Assembly: GCA_026936335.1 (NCBI GenBank)
Contig: JAPMXV010000003.1
Span: forward strand, 186,001-250,000
Length of the DNA stretch: 64,000 bases
Origin: Mantamonas sphyraenae
Taxonomy: Eukaryota; CRuMs; Mantamonadidae
Reading direction: 5' to 3'
This document shows, piece by piece, positions 9,520-17,876 of the stretch. The translations under genes were made by a program, and so were the position numbers. The first letter of the stretch is position 1, and every line of letters starts with the position of its first letter. The notes under the pieces were generated by a model. That model worked only from the letters and a program-made list of their open reading frames with translations. It made no database searches and had not been told where the DNA came from.

Positions 9520-12500
9520 TCACTGCCCACCACTCCCCACCGATGACAGGGCAACTTCCTCACGTCCTTTCACACCCTTTCCGCTTTCAGAAATCTCCGT
9601 CAGCATCTCCAACAACAGCGGGGTGCCCTTCCCCACCGCGCTGTCGGTCGCAACCGCGGCTGCATGCACAAGCTGCACCAGCCTCTCTGGAAGCACCTCC
9701 GATTGCTTTGCTGTCAACACATGCACCTCCTTGTTCTCTGATACCTCATGCACACGCTCCACTTCGGCCACCAGCGCCTGCAACTCGCCAACCGACTTTT
9801 TCATCGAAATCGCTTCCACGCGACTGAGAAAGCTCACATGGAACACGGTGGACGCCGCGTCCAACCATTTGCCAAGTTCGGCAACCTTCCGCTCGTCCAA
9901 TGCCAGCAGTCGCTGCCGTTGCCGCAGGCCGACCCTCAGGTCGTCCACCACGAACCACGCACACACCACCAGCACGGAAACTGCAACGGCCACCGTAATC
10001 ACTTCCCATGCATCTGTTCCTCCGCTTGCATCGTCAGTGCTCGTCACAAACACCATCCCGGCCATCAGGAGGAGCAGCGATTCCACAAGCAGAATGCTCT
10101 CCAAGTTGTTGGCCCGCCTCGCTTTGAAAGGGCGCGAGCGTTCATGCATCACACTCGCTCCGCCTAGCACCAACAGACCCAGCAATCCCTGAAGCGTAGG
10201 CAGCGTCGTGGCAAACAATTTGACCGCGACCACAGCCACCTTGCGCAACATCAACAGCGCCTCAAACCAGTAGCACTGCAGCCGGTACTTGCGGTAGATC
10301 GACGAGAACTTTTGTGCAAAGTGAGGGTGCTTGCGTCGTTCTTCCTGCCTTCCATGCCACATGATCACAGCGTAAACTGCAGGGATCCCCAACACAAACA
10401 GCAGGCCAAACACAACTCCCATCCACACCAGTGTCATGTGCCTGCCCTCCCAGCACGTGATGCTGGGGTCGACATCCATCACAGAAACACCCGTACGCAC
10501 CTCGGTGCAGTCAAACACCTCCAGCACTCGCGTGCACAACGGTATGTACAGCAACCCCAGCGTAAACACAACCTCATTCAGCAGCAAACGCAACGTCTCT
10601 TGATCCACAAGCTCACTCTCTGTAAACAGTTTGCTCAAATGGAACCGCGCAAGATCAAACGGAAACGTCCACCGAGACTGGTGCGCTGTTGGTGGCGCAC
10701 AGAACCGCGGATGCGCGTGTCGAAAGCCCTCGCCGTGGTTCATCACCCACGATGCACGCAGAAACTGAACCACAACCCGCAGAATCAGCCCCACACCAAC
10801 GCAAAACGGCAGTGCCATCGTTGTCAGGAAGCGAGCCTCATACGTCCATCCTGTCTGCGTGCACTCGGGCGCGGCCAAATCCAGATTGAAGTTGCTCACG
10901 GAGAACGCATCCAGCACTCGCTGGGCCGCTGTCGGCCATTGCATGCGGTAGCCTGCAAATGTGCTCATCACCTGGAGATGTCCAATCACAAGTGCTAGCA
11001 CCTTGCCCGTGCTTCGCTGCCCAGCACGCACTTGGCGCTTCACAAAGTACAGGAACAGCACAAAGAGAAGCACCATCAGCCCCAACGATGAGCTTGCTGC
11101 TGGATCGCATGCTCGGCAAGTCTCGCCCACACGGTAGAAGCCGTTGCCGCACACGCCACACAGCACGCCCGTGTACCCTTCGGCACATGGGGATCCCTTG
11201 CCACCCAGGCACGCACTTGCCACTGCGCACCGCACAAAGCGCGGGTTCCCGTTCGTCACCGTTGCAAAGTACCCGGGACGGGCTACGGGTGCGCTCAGAA
11301 GCCCATCACAGTTCGCGTTGGCCGGACACTCCAAGCAAGGACGCCCAGCCCTTCCCTGCGGTTCAAAGAAGTTTCGGATGCACTGGCAGTCTGCAAGCGA
11401 TTCAGCCTGGTCCCGGATGGACTCTGTGTTGGTGGGACACACAATCGGTTCCGGCAGCACCTTGAACCGTGCCGATGTGCCTGTAGCTTCGGTGGCCTTT
11501 GGAGAAAAGTGTTGGCCTGCGTCCAGGCTCACTTGCACGAGATACTCGCCTTGCGTGTGGTTTGCTGGCGACTCAAAGACGATTTCCGTTGCGCTCACAC
11601 TTGTCGGCTGAAAAAGGTTTCCCGTGCCCAGCTGCACAACCACGCTCCCTGTGTCGATGAATCCGACACCTCGGATCGTCACTGAGTTGGTCCTTCCGGG
11701 TGGTTTTTGAATCGGCTCCACAGAAGCTACCTGCGGATCCGCGTAGGCGACGACGGACAACCCGGTGTCCACAAAGTCCACGCCGTTGAGTGCAAACCAG
11801 AGAAACAGCGTCTCGGAAGCCCCCGTGGTGCGTATGTACCCTTCGAGAGTGGTCACTGCCACGCTCTGGCCTGAAGACTGCTGTGCAGAGGCAGGCAAAG
11901 CCTGCGAACGCCGACCGTTCGCATCTCGCCACTGCACACGCGGTGTGTCCAGTGGCGGCGCAAACGTGCCTGAGAGCGTTACGGTGGTGCCACCAGACAA
12001 GGGCATGGCAGAAGGGCGAACAGAGGCCATCATGGGTGGTCTAAAGATCCTCACGTAGCGTTTGTCCACCGTCCATGTCTCTCCCCCGTTCGTGCTCACT
12101 TCCACCTCCACATCCACCGATTGCACCGTTGAGGAGCCAAACGACACACGCGAGGTCATGTCTGGCATCGAGATCACAACCGGGAGTGACGTCACGTTCA
12201 GGAAAACGGGCGGATTGGACTTGACCCACACACGCATGGAGTGGGTCACCTCCGATTGCAGCAAGTGGAGGCCTGACACATTGACACGTGTGCCACCGGC
12301 CAGCGGCACTGCAATCGGAGCCACACCATCCACTTGTGGGTTCACAGGACGAAACGGAATTGCACTCACGCTGCTCATCTGTGTTGCACGCAGCTGCCCG
12401 TTCATGGACACGCGCACATCCACAGTTCCCGCAAGAAGCGCGGGCGACACACATGTGATGCGTGTCGACGAGTGGTACACCCCAGGAACAGACACTGACC

Positions 12501-15342
12501 CAAACTCGACCCGAATCAATGACGAGTTGACAAAGCCGCTGCCCTGAACCGTCACAGGCACTGCAAGGCGTGCTGGCGACAGACTGGGTTGCACAGCTGC
12601 CACTACAGGGGTCTGGAACACTCGCAGTTTTGATGCTGTGACGTTGGCAAAGTCGACGCCGTTGGTCGTGACGCCAACATCCACGACGCCCACGGGCAGG
12701 GCAGGCGTTTTGCAAGTCACCGTTGACACGGAATCAAAGGTTCCATCCACCACGTGATCCCCAAATCGACATTTGATGAGAGGGCCCGTGTTTGTGAATC
12801 CATGCCCAATCATCGTCACATCCGTATCGCCACCGCTTGGCGTCAACTGTGGTGTGATGTCGTCCACTCGAAAGAGATTCCATGCAACCGAGGAACTGTA
12901 CTGCTGGCCGTTGAGAGAGATCGAGACCTCTCCCGGCCCGCTGCAACACATTGCAGGCAGTACCGCGCGGACATTGCCTGCATCCAGGAACGTTCCCGAC
13001 ACCGTCGTCTCTGTAGGGGTCCCACCTACTCCGCCTCCACGCACACGTACACGCACCTCGCCTGTGTTTGTGAACGGGAGCCCCTCACTGGGCTGGAGTC
13101 TCACAACCACACCAGCGACGTTCACTGGCCCCGTGGCTGGGATCACCACCGACAGTCCATGCGGGGGGTACAACTCAAACGAAACTGAACCACCCACATA
13201 CTGCTGACCGTTCATGGCAACCTGCACCGACACCGTATGCCTTGAGGCCGTCGCAAAATCTCCTGTCGTTGTGTTCACAACGACGCCGCCCATCGTGTGC
13301 ATCAATGTGCCCATTTGCGTCTGTGTTGTCAAACCCGCCGCCTCGAAACGCACCTTCGGCTTGTCATTCGCGTGTTTCAGTCCTTGACCTGTCAGAGTAA
13401 CCGCTGTGCCACCTGTGGTTGGTCCAGATGCAGGCGAAACGCTTCCCAGAGTCATGTTGAAGACCAGAAAGCCATTGGCTTCCACAGCGTGGTACTGCTG
13501 CCCGTTCAGCGTCACAGAAACCGTGTGATTGCCTTCAGCAAGGTTTGCGGGCGACGAGCACGCAATGCTGCTCGCTTGAACTCCCACCACCGAGGAAGTC
13601 CTGTTGCTTGCACCATCCGCAGAGAACACACACTTGGCAGAATCCAGCGACTGCCGGACGCCAGAAAGGTTGAACGCAGCCACCGTGATGCTCGTGGCAC
13701 CTTCCAGTGGTCCCGAGTGCGGCGCTAGCGACAACATTCGTCCCGAGTAGGCCACAAACACGGGCGCCACATACAGCGGGCTTGTTGAATTGGAAGGCAC
13801 GAAAACACTGTACCGATCCACCTTTGTCACGGCCGGAGTATCGCACTCTAGCCGCGTGGACGACTTGAAGTTGCATGACTGGAACGGAATCACCGGACCA
13901 TTGCCGGCCTGAAACACAGGCAGGCGGCCGGCTTCCAGTTTACCTCCTACAATGGTCACTTTGGTTCCACCTTGAACCGGTCCCAGGATCGGTGACACCT
14001 CGTTGATCACGGGGAAAGATGCGTTGCACAATGGTTGGCCGGGCAGAAAGTTGGCTGTCCCTTCAGCACACCGGAAGCATTGAGTGGCATCCGACGTGTT
14101 CCCAAAGAATCCCACGGGGCACAGTGTGCAATCTTTGCTCGGATCTTCCAATGGATCAGGCAAAGCCGACACACTGCCGGAGAACGAACCCACCTGCGGG
14201 CAGTCGGCCACAGATTTGAATTTGCTCAACAGGGGATCGTTGATTCCTGCCAGCGGACGCGTGAACGACGATCCGGTGCCACCGGCCACAAAAATCTGTC
14301 CACTCGGTGACACAGCGACATCGTATCCTCCTTCGCCGGAGGTGGCAGTTCCCCAAACCTTGGTCCACACCAAACTCCCATCTGCGCTGGAAAGCTTCAG
14401 TAGCACAATGTCCCCAGATCCAACCATTGGTTGACCGTTGAATGAAGCGCCCCCGTTGCTCGTTATCACGGCATACACCGACGCCTCGTCGGGGGACAGG
14501 GCAATCCCCCCAGCCGCGAGGGAGATCGTGTTTCCGAACTGCGAGATCCACTGAAGGTGCCCGGTTGAGTTCCACATGGCCACAAATATCTGATCAGTTG
14601 CACCCGCTGTGCCATTCTCCAGGTTTCCTCGAGTTTTTCCCGACACCCAAACGCTGCCCGTCCGATTCGACACGACAACGCCGCTGCCCTCCTCGTTTTC
14701 TGGTGTCCCAATTTGCCGCGTCCACAGCTCCGTTCCAGCTTTCGACATCAGTCGCACAAACACATCCATCCCCCCTGCATTGGTTCCCTGCAGACTGCCA
14801 GTTGTGGATCCGGCCACAGCTACAAATTGTCCGGCGGCATCCACACAAGTCGAGACATCGTTGCCGCTGGTTCCAAACACAAATGTCGAGCTTAGAGTCG
14901 AGTTTGTTGCTGACGTGAGAGCAAGAAACACGTCATCTCCGCCTTGCGATGCTTGACCCGAGAACGAGCCCGTGAATTGCCCTGTGACCCAAACGCCTCC
15001 GTCGACTGCCGCTTGGATTCCGCGAATGCTGCTTGGGGACATATCAATGACGCTTTGCCATACGACCTGTCCGTTTCGGTCCAGCTTGTTCACTTTAGTG
15101 TTGTCCGCCACGAAAACATCCTCGTTCGTGGCGACCGACACGCGACGGTACGAGTCTCCTTGCACGCTCCACACACGCTTGCCAGCGTCCGTCCAGCGCG
15201 TGATGTCGCCAAGACTGCCCACAAAAATGTCACCCTGCTCATGGATGGACACCGTAAACGCATATGAGAAAGAACCGGGACTGCCCCACTGCTCCGTCCA
15301 ATCTCCCGCCACCAGCGTAGACAAGGCACACACCGTCAACAT
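9520..15342 (-). CDS. Giant TIG-repeat polytopic membrane protein
   Basis: One uninterrupted reading frame of 1940 residues. A signal peptide (MLTVCALSTLVAGDW) leads into a propeller-like domain to about residue 365, built of recurrent GNDVFV- and IFVAGGTGSS-type strands. A Cys-rich segment (about 380-440) resembles GCC2/GCC3 ephrin-receptor-like repeats. Then come about nine IPT/TIG immunoglobulin-like repeats (about 445-1290), each opening like VSPASGPTTGGTAVTLTGQGL. A second Cys-rich segment (about 1300-1410) includes CPANANCDG. From about 1415 to 1800 there are roughly seven to nine membrane helices, and a cytosolic helical tail of about 140 residues ends the protein. Similar TIG plus Cys-rich plus polytopic layouts occur in protists, with adhesion or sensing roles suspected but not shown. 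The lack of introns over 5.8 kb is unusual here. Confidence 0.85.
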   Translation of the reverse strand: MLTVCALSTLVAGDWTEQWGSPGSFSYAFTVSIHEQGDIFVGSLGDITRWTDAGKRVWSVQGDSYRRVSVATNEDVFVADNTKVNKLDRNGQVVWQSVIDMSPSSIRGIQAAVDGGVWVTGQFTGSFSGQASQGGDDVFLALTSATNSTLSSTFVFGTSGNDVSTCVDAAGQFVAVAGSTTGSLQGTNAGGMDVFVRLMSKAGTELWTRQIGTPENEEGSGVVVSNRTGSVWVSGKTRGNLENGTAGATDQIFVAMWNSTGHLQWISQFGNTISLAAGGIALSPDEASVYAVITSNGGASFNGQPMVGSGDIVLLKLSSADGSLVWTKVWGTATSGEGGYDVAVSPSGQIFVAGGTGSSFTRPLAGINDPLLSKFKSVADCPQVGSFSGSVSALPDPLEDPSKDCTLCPVGFFGNTSDATQCFRCAEGTANFLPGQPLCNASFPVINEVSPILGPVQGGTKVTIVGGKLEAGRLPVFQAGNGPVIPFQSCNFKSSTRLECDTPAVTKVDRYSVFVPSNSTSPLYVAPVFVAYSGRMLSLAPHSGPLEGATSITVAAFNLSGVRQSLDSAKCVFSADGASNRTSSVVGVQASSIACSSPANLAEGNHTVSVTLNGQQYHAVEANGFLVFNMTLGSVSPASGPTTGGTAVTLTGQGLKHANDKPKVRFEAAGLTTQTQMGTLMHTMGGVVVNTTTGDFATASRHTVSVQVAMNGQQYVGGSVSFELYPPHGLSVVIPATGPVNVAGVVVRLQPSEGLPFTNTGEVRVRVRGGGVGGTPTETTVSGTFLDAGNVRAVLPAMCCSGPGEVSISLNGQQYSSSVAWNLFRVDDITPQLTPSGGDTDVTMIGHGFTNTGPLIKCRFGDHVVDGTFDSVSTVTCKTPALPVGVVDVGVTTNGVDFANVTASKLRVFQTPVVAAVQPSLSPARLAVPVTVQGSGFVNSSLIRVEFGSVSVPGVYHSSTRITCVSPALLAGTVDVRVSMNGQLRATQMSSVSAIPFRPVNPQVDGVAPIAVPLAGGTRVNVSGLHLLQSEVTHSMRVWVKSNPPVFLNVTSLPVVISMPDMTSRVSFGSSTVQSVDVEVEVSTNGGETWTVDKRYVRIFRPPMMASVRPSAMPLSGGTTVTLSGTFAPPLDTPRVQWRDANGRRSQALPASAQQSSGQSVAVTTLEGYIRTTGASETLFLWFALNGVDFVDTGLSVVAYADPQVASVEPIQKPPGRTNSVTIRGVGFIDTGSVVVQLGTGNLFQPTSVSATEIVFESPANHTQGEYLVQVSLDAGQHFSPKATEATGTSARFKVLPEPIVCPTNTESIRDQAESLADCQCIRNFFEPQGRAGRPCLECPANANCDGLLSAPVARPGYFATVTNGNPRFVRCAVASACLGGKGSPCAEGYTGVLCGVCGNGFYRVGETCRACDPAASSSLGLMVLLFVLFLYFVKRQVRAGQRSTGKVLALVIGHLQVMSTFAGYRMQWPTAAQRVLDAFSVSNFNLDLAAPECTQTGWTYEARFLTTMALPFCVGVGLILRVVVQFLRASWVMNHGEGFRHAHPRFCAPPTAHQSRWTFPFDLARFHLSKLFTESELVDQETLRLLLNEVVFTLGLLYIPLCTRVLEVFDCTEVRTGVSVMDVDPSITCWEGRHMTLVWMGVVFGLLFVLGIPAVYAVIMWHGRQEERRKHPHFAQKFSSIYRKYRLQCYWFEALLMLRKVAVVAVKLFATTLPTLQGLLGLLVLGGASVMHERSRPFKARRANNLESILLVESLLLLMAGMVFVTSTDDASGGTDAWEVITVAVAVSVLVVCAWFVVDDLRVGLRQRQRLLALDERKVAELGKWLDAASTVFHVSFLSRVEAISMKKSVGELQALVAEVERVHEVSENKEVHVLTAKQSEVLPERLVQLVHAAAVATDSAVGKGTPLLLEMLTEISESGKGVKGREEVALSSVGSGGQ

Positions 15343-15877
15343 GATCTACAGTTTTGTGAATCCGTGATTGTATGCATTCGCGTTTTTGTTGTTGTGGAGG
15401 AGTTGCGTGGTTGTGTGTGGGCATGCGTGTCAGCAAACGCAAGAACTTGTTCAGACCAGTTCAGACATCCTTCCAAATTTGGGTTGTGTTGCGCGTGTTC
15501 GCTTTCCCACCGGCTTATGCCCTACACACGCCAAATCCTTCACTTTTGATTAGCCCCTCAACCCCCTCAACCCCCTTGCAACTCCTGTGCGCTCACATAC
15601 CTGCACTTGTTGCCTTGAAAGCAATCTGCACAAAATTCCAGAGCCATGCGCATCACCTCTCATTTTCCCGCAGCGAATTGCCCTCTTTCCAAAGGCACCC
15701 CACCGCAAATGAGTCGAATCCATCGCAATGATCTCTGCTCTCTGGTGAGAAAATGTGCCTTGGCGTGCGCGTCCACATGTGTTCAGTGTCGCTCTGCTTT
15801 TGACCCGACCTTGCACTCTGCACGGCCAGACCAGATTCCAACCACAATTCCCCGTCTTTCATTCGCCATGTCATCCA
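15343..15877. other. Intergenic 5' region of the TIG-repeat gene
   Basis: A 535-base stretch between two minus-strand genes. It should hold the promoter of the TIG-repeat gene (start 15342) and the 3' end of the charged protein gene (stop at 15878). Open frames in it have no recognisable domain, and I see no RNA gene, strong TATA box or repeat. Confidence 0.5.
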
Positions 15878-16960
15878 TCATCCCCTCTCTTCGCTACGCT
15901 CCTCAAACAGCTCCGTGAACCGCCGCTGCTTCCACTCCTCGCTCTCTCCTTTCTCCGCAAAGCTCTCCTCGCCTCCCCCCCGCTTCTTGGCCTTGGCTTT
16001 CCCCTTTCCCTTCCCCTTCACTGCTGCTTTGCCCCTCTTGACCGGGCTCGCTTTTGCCCGGCTAACACGTCGTCGTTTGCTGCCAGACGCCGCCTGTTCT
16101 TCCTCCTCCTCCTCCTCCTCATCCTGCATCTCTGCCAAGCTCCGCTTCCCCCCCGTGCTCCCAATCCCTGCCTTTTGTCCCTCTGCCTGCTTCTTGGCCA
16201 CAAAGTCCCGCATGAACCGCGCACGCACCTCGTCCAGGCTGCCGCCGCTCGATTGCCTTGTCACTCGTTTCGACGCCGGCACCTCCTCCTCCACAACCGC
16301 GTCCGCCTCTTCCATGGCACGGTCCAACAGCTTCAGCTTCTCCGCTCGCATCTTCTCCCTCCTCTGTGCTGCCAATTCTGCATTCGGCGACATCCCTGAC
16401 GCTCCACGGCCCTTCCCGCCTTTCTTCCCGCTTCGCGCGCTCGTCTTCCCGCCCCTGCCCTTTCCCTTCACAGGCGTTTCCACAACCTCCTCTTCTTCTT
16501 CCGCTTCCTCCTCCTCCTCCTCCTCTTCCTCCTCTTCATCATCTTCCTCCTCCTCTTCTTCCTCCTCCACACGTCGCCCGCGCCTGCTGCTCGCTCGCCC
16601 TCTCGCATTCCCCACTCCTCGTCCGCTGCTGCTCGAAGACCTCTTCCTTCCCGAACTGCTCCCACGCCCTTTGCTCTCCTTTTCCACCCGCGTTGTTGTC
16701 ACTGCCTTGCTCTCAGTCGCCTCCGCCGTCCGGCTACGGCTGCTGCTCTGCCGGCTCGAGCGTGGTGTCTCTTTCGCTTCGCTCACCTTGGTGCTCCCTT
16801 TGGCCTTTCCCTTGATCCCCTTCTTCTTTGGCGTTGCCACCTGCTCATCAAACAGCTTCAACTTCTGCTTGCGCAGCTCAGCCATGCGTGACGCCATCTC
16901 TCCTGCGTGCTTTCCGTTTCCTTCAACAGCGCCCGGTGCCCCCTTCCTTCTCCTTCCCAT
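15878..16960 (-). CDS. Highly charged low-complexity nuclear protein, unrecognised
   Basis: 360 residues from the ATG at 16960, 29 bases below the CFAP418 stop. The protein alternates basic blocks (KKKGIKGKAKG, SRRGRR, GKGKGKAKAKKR) with a central run of about 40 mostly Glu/Asp residues and a second acidic run near residue 280. Two short helical motifs look related: MAELRKQKLKLFDEQ near the N-terminus and MRAEKLKLLDRAMEE in the middle. The C-terminus is ordered (EEWKQRRFTELFEERSEE). Composition suits a chromatin or nucleolar protein; that is inference. I recognise no family. A later start at MASRMAEL is possible. Confidence 0.55.
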   Translation of the reverse strand: MGRRRKGAPGAVEGNGKHAGEMASRMAELRKQKLKLFDEQVATPKKKGIKGKAKGSTKVSEAKETPRSSRQSSSRSRTAEATESKAVTTTRVEKESKGRGSSSGRKRSSSSSGRGVGNARGRASSRRGRRVEEEEEEEEDDEEEEEEEEEEEAEEEEEVVETPVKGKGRGGKTSARSGKKGGKGRGASGMSPNAELAAQRREKMRAEKLKLLDRAMEEADAVVEEEVPASKRVTRQSSGGSLDEVRARFMRDFVAKKQAEGQKAGIGSTGGKRSLAEMQDEEEEEEEEQAASGSKRRRVSRAKASPVKRGKAAVKGKGKGKAKAKKRGGGEESFAEKGESEEWKQRRFTELFEERSEERG

Positions 16961-16989
16961 GCTCCAAAAGTGCCATAATTTCCAACACT

Positions 16990-17832
16990 CTATTCGTTGT
17001 GTCCTCCACACACCCATGTGCTCGACGTGTCCACCTGCTGCAGCGTGCCCACGTTCTCAAACTCGCACTGGCACGCATACGCCGCACCCCCTCTCCACGT
17101 CTTCAAAAACCCACTCAGTTTGTCCACGTTTGGCATGTGCCACCTCAGATGCAGCAGAAGCTCCGATCGCTCCTCCTCTTCCCGCCACCCGCGCCCTTCC
17201 AAACGCACCACGTCAAAGTCGCACTTTGTACACCGCATCTGGTCGCATACCCGCACGCTGTTGAACCCACATCGGCCCGTTTCTTCCCCCGCTGGTCCCA
17301 CATACACCGAGAAGCACCTGTGCAACCCCATTCCTCCCATGTCAGCGACGATCAGCCAAACGCGCGCACCCCCTTTTTCCTTCTCTTTCCCACCCGCCAC
17401 ACTCTGTGACCACGCACATGCTCCATCACCTCAACACACGTATTCCCCATCGTCTCTCCCATACGCCTCTTCCACCTACTTTGCGTTCCCGCCATTCAGC
17501 ACAGTCTGGCTGTGCACCTTGTTCCCGCTCCCGTTTCCCTCGCCAGCCTCTGTGTTCCCGCTCTGGCTGTATCCGCTGAAATCCGGAATTTCCTCATCCA
17601 CCGTCTGCCTCAAATCTGCCAGGAGGTCGTCCACTTCGCTCTTGTATGTCTTTCTCCCGCTAACTGCACCGACCCCCTCCCCACCTCCGCCTCCGCCTCC
17701 GCCTCCGCCTCCTCTGCTCTTCCCGACACCCCCGCTCCGCTTCTCCTTGCCAGACGATGCCCCACTCAGGTATTGCGTCTCCATCGCCCCCAGAAACTTG
17801 TCCAGGTCCCCCAGGTCGTCGCTTGAGCTCAT
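16990..17832 (-). CDS. CFAP418: CFAP418 (C8orf37) homologue, cilium-associated protein
   Basis: Two exons, 17832-17480 and 17317-16990, total 226 residues. The N-terminus (DLGDLDKFLGAMETQYL) matches the DLDELLDEVESKF start of the human protein. After a poly-Gly linker and an acidic helix (SEVDDLLADLRQTV), the conserved C-terminal domain is almost intact: CFSVYVGP, then VRVCDQMRCTKCDFDVV, then WHMPNVDKL, AYACQCEFENV and a final STWVCGGH. The intron (donor GTAGGT, acceptor CACAG) splits the lysine codon before CFSVYVG. In animals the protein is needed at the ciliary base and in photoreceptor discs; mutations cause retinal dystrophy and Bardet-Biedl syndrome. Its presence argues for a flagellated life stage. 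The gene starts 44 bases from the divergent lipase gene. Confidence 0.9.
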
Positions 17833-17876
17833 CTCTCTCCCAGCTTCGTCTTGCCCAACACATCGCGCCCCCGGCA
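17833..17876. promoter_or_regulatory. 44-base divergent start region, CFAP418/lipase
   Basis: Only 44 bases separate the start codons of CFAP418 (minus) and the lipase (plus). Either the 5' UTRs overlap or one shared core promoter fires both ways. No TATA box is visible. An alternative in-frame lipase ATG upstream (about 17757) would lie inside CFAP418 exon 1. Confidence 0.5.

Noticed and set aside
8600..10192. 530-codon plus-strand frame over the zinc-cluster gene and the end of the TIG gene
   Set aside because: It spans two genes of the other strand, has Ser/Thr/Pro-biased composition and no start context or domain.
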